A DNA stretch of 64,000 bases, taken from Clarireedia homoeocarpa (lineage: Eukaryota; Ascomycota; Leotiomycetes; Helotiales; Rutstroemiaceae). Each line of letters begins with the position of its first letter. The first letter of the stretch is position 1. Of the stretch, positions 38,304-48,898 are shown piece after piece. Below the pieces are notes generated by a model, which had not been told where the DNA came from, searched no databases, and saw only the letters and a list, made by a program, of their open reading frames with translations. The stretch covers positions 1,011,609 to 1,075,608 of the forward strand of contig LNKV01000025.1 of the NCBI GenBank assembly GCA_001465935.1, read 5' to 3'. Made by a program: the position numbers and the translations under genes.

Positions 38304-39002
38304 TCATCGCAGCTCCCACTTCCATTCATATTCATTGCTCCAGTACTTTCTAGTAGAAATCTCCAGAATCTTTCCCTCTTCCAAGCCTCTACATTCAAGC
38401 ACGTTTCTAATTAGAGAGAGATCCGGCTCGATCTCACGATATCCCCACACAATGATTTTCCTTAGCGATACGAACTTCTCGAGGTCTTCTAGAAGTGGAG
38501 GGAGCATCAAACCCTCCACTATAACTTCGAGCTCCTCCAACTGATTTGCAATCCGCAGCGCCTCGAAAACCTTCCGAAAGTGCAGCTGGGTAACAGAACG
38601 AGCCCCTAAGTACTTGATCTTCACCCGCTTGATGTACTTTATTCTTTCCCTGCCGATGCCCTCGAAGAAGTTGTAACAAGATGTAGAGTCCTCGAAAGAG
38701 ATATTCGACCTTGTGGATGTGAACGAAAGCATCTCAAAATAGAGTTGCTTGTTCAATGGGATAGCCTGAGAGAGACAGCTGCAGTAATAAAAGCGTGTAC
38801 AGTACGATTGATGAAAGGTTTGACACAGATAGGGATATATGCAGAATCGAATATCTTGAGGCAGATCCATGAACCGGAAGTTATCAGGATACCATGTTTC
38901 TGACAATGAGAATAGCTCGGAGATACCTTCGTAGATATCATCGGAAGAATCCTCTATGTCACTGTCTGTGTCGGCAGAGGCTTGTGAAGATTCGGTATCC
39001 AT
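38304..39002 (-). CDS. F-box-like hypothetical protein
   Basis: A 232-residue protein starting at MDTESSQASADTDSDIED; the frame is open upstream to 39098, but the earlier part looks like leader. An acidic Ser-rich N-terminus is followed by FMDLPQDIRFCIYPYLC (about 44-60), which fits the fungal F-box-like pattern LPxEIRxxIYxYL. The rest (IKYIKRVKIKYLG, LEELEVIVEGL, SLRKIIVWG) resembles the beta/alpha arrangement of fungal F-box-associated domains. F-box proteins recruit substrates to SCF ubiquitin ligases; no substrate can be inferred. Confidence 0.65.
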   Translation of the reverse strand: MDTESSQASADTDSDIEDSSDDIYEGISELFSLSETWYPDNFRFMDLPQDIRFCIYPYLCQTFHQSYCTRFYYCSCLSQAIPLNKQLYFEMLSFTSTRSNISFEDSTSCYNFFEGIGRERIKYIKRVKIKYLGARSVTQLHFRKVFEALRIANQLEELEVIVEGLMLPPLLEDLEKFVSLRKIIVWGYREIEPDLSLIRNVLECRGLEEGKILEISTRKYWSNEYEWKWELR

Positions 39003-39282
39003 CACTCGAAATTGGAAGAAAAAGTGCTTTATGATGAAGTGAAGTGTACGTACTGCATTCGGTTGAGATAAACCTACCCTTATAGAAAAATTGAGCATGA
39101 CACATCACATTTCCATACGAGACTTGATGTTGTTCAGTAACCAGTGACTCGAACGGCATGCGTGCATCCCATCGGCGGTTGATTAAGGCTGAGCACGGCC
39201 ACAGCTTGTGCGGCTCTTGTTGTGGCTTTGCATCTATTCTTCAACCTCTCACGGCCTCTCTCCCCGTAACTTCAATCTCAAT

Positions 39283-40598
39283 ATGGAAAAAACCCCGATC
39301 AAGATACCAGGGAAGAACAATCGTGATGGGAGAAAATCTGCTGTTGCGGCAAGAAAAGCATTGGTATTGTCCTTATCCATGAAAATCTCTACGATACCCA
39401 CTGACGCGATAACCAGAACCGGCCCCGCGGTCGACCTCTCAAGCTTGAATCAGGCAAACCTACCCAGGATGTCGTGGAATCTGCGCCTGTCCTTGCCGAT
39501 GCTAAGAAAGCCCGCTCTCTAAAGCATTTGAAATCACGGCGGAAGATGTCGCTCCTCGAGAAGTTGCCAACAGAGCTTCTGGAGACGATATTTCTGCTCT
39601 GCTTGAATTTGGCATTACCCAATTGCAGTCCGATCATAGGAGCAAAACTAAGTAGTGATATTATCTACAGGAAACTCATTATTGCTGCATTTGATCCTAC
39701 ATGGGATGCATACCTGGGAGAGTTGATATTACCAGGACAGCGCCACGAGTTTGCGCCTCCTGGTGACGCTGCTTTACAGGTGGGCCACATGCACACACCT
39801 TACGATTAGAACACGACTGATTTACTTACTGCAGTCTGCAATATTCAGGCTTCGCTGGGCGCGTCTTCCGGTAGTGCTCCGAAGCAAAGACATATGGAAG
39901 GAAAAGTATGCCCCTAATCGAGCAGTCGAATCGGTAACAACTCAGTGGTTAGATAAGTTGGATGACAGCGTCTCCGAAGATGAAGGTGTGCGCTCTGACA
40001 TCGTTTCCGCTGCATGTATTCTCGACAACAACTTCGCAGAATATTCGGAATTCATGAAGAAGGCAAAGGAAGAATCTTCAATGGAGCTTCTGAACATTAA
40101 TCTTTATCATCGGCCTTTCTTGTTGTTATCTCTAGATGTTGCTGAAGGAACTCAGATACCAATTAGCTTGTTGATGGGTCCATGGGACGAAGATGCTCTT
40201 AAGTATCTCTTCTGGTTTGTCCAAGCTGGGGCCAAAATCGATTGGGTCTCATCAACCAGTGGAGAAGTAAGTTTCAATCCACTTCACTCTTACTTCACTA
40301 GGCACTAATTCACGTCCAGGCGGCGCTCTTTGGGTACAAAGATGCAGTGGCCGAAGGAAGGATTGAAATAGTTGACCTGCTATTACTTGCTGGGGTTCGT
40401 GAGAAACTTGATGAAGATCTCATCATGTTTACTCTCAAGCACATACCAGCAGGCAAGGGCTTTCCAGCCATTATTACTATGATTGAGTATATGACGCCAG
40501 AAGAGGTCCCGATAATGAAAATAATGGACATGTTCAGAAACGATCCAGATAACGAGCACGAAATCGAGAAACTTGGTATCCTCAATGAACACTATTAG
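39283..40598 (+). CDS. F-box-like protein with AT-hook-like motif
   Basis: Four exons: 39283-39363, 39417-39779, 39835-40266 and 40320-40598; the spliced product is 384 residues. The first splice creates KALNRPRGRPLKLES, where PRGRP is an AT-hook-like core. It is followed by SLLEKLPTELLETIFLLCLN (about 78-97), an F-box-like LPxELLxxIF motif. Further on, IWKEKYAPNRAV and a C-terminal helical part (ALFGYKDAVAEGRIEIVDLL) resemble the ankyrin-like tail of a fungal F-box family. It diverges from the neighbouring F-box-like gene (about 280 bp between starts), which hints at a local cluster, although the two proteins are not obviously close paralogs. Function unknown. Confidence 0.72.
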
Positions 40599-40880
40599 GT
40601 TACGTCCATCGCTTAATGCCATATCTAATGTATTCATAACTACAATAATGATAACATCAACGCTGCATTGGCAGTCAATGGTCGAACACACTCAGCCGTC
40701 ACCATACTGCATTGAGAAACCGTTATGTACGTGCACGTGATTTTCTTTTCCTTCGATCAAAATTTTGTAGTCCGAGCTTTTAAAAGTAGAAGTGCATGTT
40801 AAGTTTCGAAGAAAAATTTCATGAAGCGGCAACAATCCTGAAGTCTTGTAGAAGATCGCAAATAGCTCTTTCTAGCTGCT

Positions 40881-42646
40881 ATGCGGTCCTCTCTGCATGC
40901 TCCGATACCGTCTTCAGCTCTCCTAAAATTTCTCAAGGCGCAATCCGAGAGTGTCTGCTTTTTCAGTGCCAATTCTCGACCAGGATTTTTCTTTGATCAT
41001 ACACCGAAGCACAATTCTTCTTCGGGTATAATATGCCTTTCTAGGCCAGCTCTGAGGCGAATATCCAGCCCTGCTCCTCGGCATACGGCTGTCGAGGCCG
41101 GAGTATCAATCCTTAAATTTCTAAGTCCGCGATTAGCCCCTCCATCACCAAAGCGAACGATACCCAACAGCATACCTGCGTTAGAGAGACGCGCCAAATT
41201 GAAACGGAGTTTGTCGACGGGGTCGAAGAAATGGCCATGGAAAGTCTGGCCGTTAAGGAACAACGAGTCGGGATTAATTGCTGACGATCTGCCGAATACT
41301 GAAGATGAAGCGACGTTTAATCTGGGACGATCAGTTTCCGTTAAGGCTGCGAGCGAACCCAGGTTACGATGCACTGAGCTAGATGAGAATGGCAGGGTGG
41401 TTCTTGTCAATGGAGAATTCAAGAAGAGCGAACTCATTGCTAAGGTAGGGCAGTCTTGCTCTCATATATTTTGGATGTGCGAGTGTTGACAAGTTTGTAG
41501 TACGGATTGCTTCCTCGAGATCTCCGAAAAATCGACTCAAGTACCCTTCCTCATATCCTCGTTCGACCATCGGCTTTTATCATCAATTTGCTCCACCTTC
41601 GAGTCCTTATTAAATCAAACCGAGTCCTGATCTTCGATGCATATGGCTCCACCGATTCCTATACACAATCTCTCTTCATGTATGATCTTGAAGGGAAGCT
41701 ACGACAAAAGCAAGTTTCGTCATCTGCAGGTGCACTGCCTTACGAATTCCGCGCTCTTGAAGCAGTTCTTATATCTGTTACATCTAGCTTGGAGAAGGAA
41801 TTTGAGACGGTGCGCGAGCCTGTTGTGAGAGTTTTGCAGGAATTGGAAGAGGACATCGACCGGGATAAGCTCCGCTATCTGCTTGTTTATTCCAAGAAAT
41901 TGGGTACATTTGAACAGAAGGCCAAACTTGTCCGGGACTCTATCGAGGAGTTGTTAGAGGCAGATGATGATCTGGCCGCCATGTATCTCACAGAGAAGGA
42001 CCACGATATAATCAGAGGCGAGGACGACCATACAGAGGTTGAGATGCTCTTGGAATCATACCACAAACTCTGCGACGAAATTGTTCAGGAATCTGGAAAT
42101 CTGGTTTCCAATATTAGGAATACTGAGGAAATGTATGTGTCCTCGATTTCTTGTTCATGGTTACGTTATACTGACATGTAAAACAGCGTAAAGGCTATTC
42201 TTGACGCTAATCGCAATTCCCTCATGCTTCTCGAACTCAAGATCTCTATCGGCACTCTCGGTATGGGATCTGGAGCGTTTATCGCTGCGCTCTATGGTAT
42301 GAACTTGAAAAATCACATTGAAGAATCTGATATTGGATTTTTGGGCGTGACAGCCTGGTCTGTAGTCTTTGCGGCGATGGTTTGGTTTTACGGTTTATCG
42401 AAGCTGAGAAAGGTCCAAAGAGTCAGCATGTGGGGCGAATCAGGACGACGCACAGGAAGAAACTGGAGCATTGCAGATGAGGGAGGGAGAATTGAGAGAG
42501 GAAGGAGATTAAGAGAAGAGAGGGGAGCAGCTGCCTTAGAAGTGCGATCAAAGGTCCTTAAACATAAAGAGGAGCTGAGAGCAGTGATGGAGACTAGAGC
42601 AAGGAGAGATGATGCTCGAACACCAATTTCGAATAAGAAACATTAG
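40881..42646 (+). CDS. LPE10: Mitochondrial CorA/Mrs2-type magnesium channel
   Basis: Mg2+ channel of the mitochondrial inner membrane. Exons 40881-41444, 41501-42132 and 42187-42646 give 551 residues. The N-terminus is Ser/Arg-rich and lacks acidic residues, as expected for a transit peptide. The central domain is helical (PYEFRALEAVLISVTSSLE, LLEADDDLAAMYLTEK). Two membrane segments lie near residues 415-465, and the first ends in the channel signature YGMN (GAFIAALYGMNLKNHIEES). The basic C-terminal tail is about 80 residues. The YGMNLKNHIEES context fits the Lpe10 branch slightly better than Mrs2, but the two are hard to separate by eye. Confidence 0.92.
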
Positions 42647-43040
42647 GACAGGTATGCTTCAACTAAAAAAGGTTGAGTTGGATCTGCGCATCAAGCATTG
42701 AAGGCGGTATTGTTAAGAACTCGGCGTTTTGAGAAATACGACCTGGTCGCATGTACGAAAAGTGTATGAACAATCGGAGTTTTGGAGGTGGATGCATTGT
42801 TGGGCGAAATGGGTATATCACTTTTGTTATGGTAGATAGATACTCATCACTCTAGGGAGACGTTATACGATATGCTGATGATAATAATGATACCTCACAT
42901 CTCTTGTCATAGTACTGAGTACTAGGCTAGATAGCCACTTGCAGCACGAAACTATCTTTCCTTGCATTATGAAAAGCGAGTTGCATTTTCTAGTCCTACT
43001 ACCTGAACATTCGGATGCATTTCAACTACAAACTTATACA
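42647..43040. other. Convergent 3' region
   Basis: 3' flanks of the Mg2+ channel gene and the converging transporter gene. Nothing else was seen. Confidence 0.5.
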
Positions 43041-45492
43041 CTAAATCAACATCACATCGTTCCTATCTCTCGCTTTCTCGCTTCCCTCATCCAAACAATC
43101 ACCGCCAAACTCCTCCGGCTCACTCCTACTCCCATCGCCTTCCACACTCTCGTCCTTCACCACCACGCCCATACAAACCCAACAAACAAGCCCCATACAC
43201 AATAGCCCAACCCCTTGGAACGCAAACCCTAAAATAATAATAAACAGCTGTCTCACCCCCGCTGCTTCAACCCCAAACATTATCGCCTGTCCAGCAGCGA
43301 TGCAGCCGCGTGCATAGCCTGCACTGCGCGCGGTTGCTGAGTGGGTCAAGTTGAGATGAGTTAGGAGGAATTGGGGGAGTGTTACATACTGCAGGGAGGG
43401 GCGGTGTTAGTGTATGAACAGGCGGAGGAGAATAGAGGAGGGTGACATACGGCGGTCAGATTAACCCCGCTCAGCATGATAAGCGCAAGAAACCAGCCGA
43501 ATTCTCGGGGCGCGGAAAGGTAGTCCCAGACGGGGATGGGGGTGGGTGCAGAGAGAGGTAGGCGACGAGGAGGGACCACATGGGGATGGTGGTGAGGGCG
43601 AGGGCGAGGAGGGAGACGAGACTGCGGGTGCGGAGGTTGGGGAATAGATGGATGTTGTCGAGGAGGAGGGGGTACTATGGAGGTGAGGTTTAGTAGGGTG
43701 GGTGCTTGAGGAAGGAGAAGCGAGCAAGGAACAAGCTGGTTTGCGAGAGAGAACTTACGAGTAAAGAACCAATAGCTTGCATCAGCACACTACAGAATGT
43801 AGTAAGTGACCTTGTGCGAATGTTGAAGTAGAGTGCTGCAATAATGCTCACGAGTCAGTTCGTCCTATAATCTGGCCTCCTCTCTTCAAGACTATCTCGA
43901 CTTGCGAGTAGGCTACTTTACTATAGGAAATGAGGAGCTTCCAAGAGTAGAAAACAACTCACCATTCAAACTACTAAAAATCACAAACCCACCCATCTCC
44001 CCGGCCAAGAACGGAACGGTCAAAATCATGACTCTCCAATCCGTGAAAAGTTTTCTTTGATCTTTTACCTCTGTCCAGAAATTGGTTTTCTTTGCTTTCC
44101 CATTCTTCATCCCCTCCACTTTCACTCCCCCTCCCGTCTCCACACTTCCACCTCTCATCCTACCCAGCACCCTCTCAACTCCTACAATCCCTCCCGCCCC
44201 TAACCCACAAGCTGCCACCGTCGCCACCATAAAAACAACATACACACTTCTCGGCACCGTCTGCGTCTCCTTACCACTGACACTGTCTCGTCGCTCTGAC
44301 GCCGCTGAGCCAGCAAAACAAACACCCAGCATAATTGTACAAGCCAGCGTGCTAATAGCCCCCTGGATTCCCGTCTGAGATGAGAGATACGAGCCCCGTA
44401 TACTGGGCGTGCTGTATGTGTAGGCGATGAAGCCGGTGGCGGTCCAGAGGAGGGAGCCGGAGAAACCGATGTAGGCGCCGGTTAGGAGGGGGAAGAGGAG
44501 GGAGGGAGAGAGGGCAGTGGAGTCTGTTTTGGGGAAGTGGGGATGTCAGTGAAGGGAATTTAGGGGAGGTAGACATATGGAGGAAAGAGGGAGAGGCGAA
44601 GGGAAGTTTAAAGAGTGTTAGAATGGAGAGAAAGACGCAGTGAGCAAGGAAGAAGAAAACACAAACGCACAGTACCAGAGTCCCCCAAGAAAAAGCGGAT
44701 ACCCTGTTGTGCCAATAAAGACAGTAAGACGCGGACCGAATGTAGTAAGAACTGAGCTGGACAACATGCCGGTTGTGAAGAAGATACTTTAGCGAGGTAA
44801 GAGTTAGAGCTGTGCTGTGCGAGTTCCCAAAATAGCAGAACGTATTTTATGGGGGATGGAGATATGGCGGGAGGGATGGGAAATGGGAGGATAATGAGAT
44901 ATAACGCTGAAAGGAGGAAGGCAGGGTATACATACGCATAAAGCACCGAATTTGAGATATTAGCCATTGTATTCGAAGTTGCCTGCCCACCGCCAGCTCC
45001 CATAATTGTAATTACTTGACTAGATAGATTTGAGCGTTAGTTCTTTCTCTCTCTCTCTGCCAACTACCTGGTGGTTTCATCTGCCCGGGAGCCTTTCTAT
45101 TCTACTTCTTTAAGATAGAGAGAAAGGGTAATTAAGATTATATGTGAAGATAGACAGAGAAAGAGGTATCATGATATCACAAAGTATTTTCAGTATAATG
45201 AATACTGAATAGAAGAGAATAGAAGACATATGAAAGAGAGAAAAAGACGTACTAAATCCCCGGGCACAAACCCAGAATAATCGATGCAACAGCATTCTAC
45301 ACGCGAGGACTGTGGATATAAAAGCAGATTGTTAGCAATACACATATACGTAGTTATCCGATCACAATTTGTAGTACTACAACACGAGGAATATAGAGGG
45401 AAAGGTTAAGTATACAGAAAGGAAAAAGAGAAAAAGGAGAAGCGAGATACTAACTGCGAAAGTGTATATTTCCCCATACTCATCCCCGTCAT
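43041..45492 (-). pseudogene. UNC93-like MFS transporter gene with apparent 2-bp frameshift
   Basis: Eight exons fit: 45492-45451, 45296-45253, 45019-44936, 44786-44671, 44523-43963, 43835-43759, 43674-43451 and 43388-43041. The protein resembles fungal UNC93-like MFS permeases: ILGLCPGIYQVITIMGAGGG, VLTTFGPRLTVFIGTTGYPL, GAYIGFSGSLLWTATGF, TDWRVMILTVPF and LYFNIRTRSLTTF. In exon 7 the frame reading NLRTRSLVSL...WSLLVAYLS must shift by two bases to continue as APTPIPVWDYLSAPREFGW. The shift point is a (CT)4 run (43550-43557); with three CT units the frame would stay open, giving about 497 residues. It could be a real mutation, a polymorphism or a base-call error. Exon 1 is the least certain. 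Substrate unknown. Confidence 0.75.
45043..45056. repeat. CT dinucleotide run
   Basis: Alternating CT tract inside the transporter intron 45020-45252, about 25 nt upstream (in transcript sense) of the acceptor at 45020-45021. Confidence 0.7.
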
Positions 45493-46136
45493 TCTCCCTG
45501 TATCCCTCCTCCGCTTTTCTATATATGCCTGTCCAGAACACCGCAACAAGAGTAGAAACAAGGAGAAAGAAAATAGGACGAATAATCAATGCACTTCTCA
45601 CAGACAAGAGAGCCAAAGAAATAAGTCAAATCTTGCTTTTTTTCAATAGCGGAAGTGAGTTTGTTTTCCCAAACCCAAATACAGTAAACAAATTTCGTAA
45701 ATAAGCAATAGTTACTCAACAACACTTTTTTGCTATCCCATATCACAGATATAAAGTAACTTATCAAAAAAGCCAACAAAACCCTCGTAAGCAGCGGCGG
45801 TAACTAGGCGCTGGCCATGCATGAATCCAGGCAGGGATAGAAAAAGGGGTAGTGCCAATACGTGACTCGAGCTTTTTCGACCCCAGACGGATTTTCTGCA
45901 TTTCATAGAAAAATCTCGGGCATGAGGCTGGGCTTTTTGGTAGTCTAGATCATTAATTGTTGCCACCTCTTGTGTCTATCCTATCCTTCAGCGAAGAATC
46001 TGTATGTCTTTCCTTCACTTGAAGGGGAGCAAATTAGGCAACGAGAAAATTCTCGTCGCACGAGTAGGCCCAGGTCTTCTTCTCATGAAAATTTCATTAC
46101 TATCTCACCCATTTTCATTCAACCACGCTCTTCTAT
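45493..46136. other. Intergenic, no supported gene
   Basis: Transporter promoter and ALDH 3' flank. Minus frames at 45519-45779 and 45733-45966 have no domain or splice support. Confidence 0.45.
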
Positions 46137-48118
46137 CTACCTCCCCAACAACCCCCTGATCCCTCCCAACATACCCTTCACCCCAATTCCGTACCCCAAA
46201 TTCACCACTCCCTTGGTAAACGCAAATCCCCTTTCCGTGTCCCTAATCGGATACCTCACCTCCCCTGGAATAGCCGTGCTCACTCCTGCCCACCCCCACC
46301 TATCCTCACAAACCGCCTTAATATTACACAAGCCTCTCAGTCCCTCTTCCCCTGCAAACCTTCCATATCCACTTCCGGCCACACCTCCAAACGGCAATTG
46401 CACTGCATAATACGCTGCAAAATCGTTAATCGCTACCATGCCCGCTTTAATATTCTTGACAATTGCTCTCAGTTCCCAGTCCCTGTTGCCAAAGATCGAT
46501 GCGCCCAGGCCGAAATTCGGGTAATTCGCGATATTGCATGCATCTTCAGGGTTTTTGGCCCGCATCACGACACAAATGGGTCCGAAGCATTCTTCATTTG
46601 CGATGGCCATTTCGGGAGTAACATCGACAATTAGTGTAGGGGAGAAATAGTGACCGGAACGATGGACTGGATGGTTTAATCGTTTCCCACCGACTAGCAG
46701 ACGAGCTCCATCTTTCACGGCAGATTCGATCAGTTTCTCAAGTCGGTCAAACGACGCGTTAGATATCATGGCTCCTACATCGACCTGGGAGTCCTTGGAG
46801 GCATCGAGTGCGGAGCCAACTCTGAGAGCGCGGATCCGTGGTTCGAGTGTTGCAACAATCTTATCGTATACTGCAGGTAGTGCAATGATTCTTTCGATAC
46901 CAATACAATTCTGACCAGCTGCTTGGAATGTGCCTCGTAATAAAATTTCTATGATGCGTGGAAGATCGCTTTCTGCCGAATTCATAACGACCGCCGCATC
47001 TTTCCCGCCAAGCTCAGCGACAACAGGAGTCAGAGATTCAGCTGCTGATGCTGCAACAAATTTCGCAACTGGGCGACTGCCGATGAATGTAATGTGAGAA
47101 ATTCCAGGGTGAGATGTGAGATGATTTGCGGCTTCTGGCCAACAAGTAACGACTTGAATGAGATTCGAATCATGACCACAAGCGAATAGAGCCCCTCGAG
47201 CAATTAGCGCGAAGTGCTGAGCACTCCAAGCCGTATTCTCAGAGGCCTTGACCACAATTCCATTACCAGAGAAGATCGCAGAGATCATCGGACCAAGTAA
47301 ATTATGAAATGGATAGTTCCAGGAAACCAACGCAGCTACTACACCCAAAGGCTCATAGTGCACTGTATTTCTCTTATACATCATAAGAAAATTCGTCGGT
47401 CTCCTTGAAGGGCGTAAAGCGTTCTCTCCGTGTTTCAATGTCCAGTTCAACTTCTCCACAGTCACCAGGATTTCTCCTAGTGCTGCATCAATCATCGTTT
47501 TCCCCGAATCCAAACAAGCTATGCGACAAATCTCGTCTTGATGATCTAGGATATAAGCAAGCATACTTCGCAGAACCTGTCGACGCTGAGAAAATGTCGT
47601 GCGTGCCCATTTCTTCTGTGCCGTGTGCGCCTTCTCGATAGCTCGATCAATGCCTTCGGGAGTAGTTGGTTCGACTTGTCCGAGGAATTCCCCGGTCGCA
47701 GGTGCGTAGCATTGAATCGCTGATGTACCTGATGCCTGTAAGGTGTCAACTAAATTCCCCGCCACTTTACATCCGAACTTGTAGCCTACCTTCACAGATG
47801 GGGTTTCCAGTATTTTCTTCTTTTCCGGCGGATTAAGCTCTGGGATCGTGTAAGGTACGATTGGCTCAGAGTTGTACCATTCGGAGAATCGTACGCCTCC
47901 ATACAGCAAGAAGCCTACGAACAAGGTGGCACCGGCAGCCAACGTAAACATGAGTTTCTCACTGCGGGACCAGTTATTAGCAGGTGAGCACCCGGTTTCC
48001 TAGTAGTGATTCAGACTCACACCTCCCAATGCGTCCATCCCGCAAAAGGGCCTCCTTCCAAAGGCCCTCGAGTGTCTACCCCGCCACTTTCCTTCTGCAA
48101 CGGCAACCACGAATTCAT
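46137..48118 (-). CDS. MSC7: Membrane-anchored aldehyde dehydrogenase
   Basis: NAD(P)+-dependent aldehyde oxidation. Exons 48118-48021 and 47961-46137 (59-nt intron) give 640 residues, close to yeast Msc7 and about 150 longer than soluble ALDHs. An N-terminal extension has a hydrophobic segment (FTLAAGATLFVGFLLYGGV, about 38-56) that probably anchors the protein to a membrane. Catalytic features: the general base Glu in VVAELGGKDAAVV, the nucleophilic Cys in AAGQNCIGIER, the cofactor-region SWNYPFHN and the ECFGPI motif. The first exon ends GAGGT and splices to give THWEVEKLMFTLA. The ATG at 47951 used by a simple ORF call is internal. Confidence 0.93.
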
Positions 48119-48898
48119 GGTGGACTTATACTTCACACTTCTTCAAATCCGCAATAGATATATTCAGGTGTGTGTTTCACCACTAACTAGTAAACGCAGA
48201 TTATGAACACATGTCTTGAAAAGAAGAATCAAAAGTAGGGCGCAAATAACAAAAAGGGATGTGAGTGGAGTGATCTATGTTTTCTCAGGGTCAACAATTT
48301 TTGAGATCTGGGGAAATCTAGAATTAAAGCTTCACCCCTGCTAGCGTGAATTTCTCAATACAGGCTGAATAGCCTTCGCGGACCGAGGAACCTTGCATTA
48401 CCTAATTGAGATCCCGATAGAAATTTGCTCCCGGTGCTCCCAAAAGAAATCCACTACAGAGATCCTACCTTGTTTACCAAATCGCTGGGTACATGCGACT
48501 AAAGCGATCGAAGTCTGAGGCTGGAGCATTATCAAATGCATGCATAGAACGAGTATATTGTTGACCGGGGCAACAGGAATTATTCGAAGAGGTTGTAATG
48601 TAGATACTGTCATTGCTAGCTAAACAGTGCAAATATGGGTATTATCCCTCCTCAAGCAGCGAAGTACATCCGCCTACGTAAACTTGTAAGATGATTGAAT
48701 ATCTACCAGCCATAACAGAAGCCGTAGGTGTTGGAGCCAATACCCAAATTGCAAATGTATCTTGCAATTACTATAGTATCATCCCCAATACACCCAGCTT
48801 CGAATGTAGAAAACCACGCTGCCATACACCAACCCCAAAACGACGCCAAACATTCAATCTCAAACTCTGTTACACAATGTCCTTTAACTCGTGCGATT
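48119..48898. other. Intergenic, no supported gene
   Basis: ALDH promoter and endonuclease III 3' flank. Short frames only. Confidence 0.45.

Noticed and set aside
45377..45616. 79-codon hydrophobic frame as N-terminus of the transporter
   Set aside because: It has no ATG. A 14-codon exon in another frame (45492-45451) joins more naturally to ILGLCPGIY.
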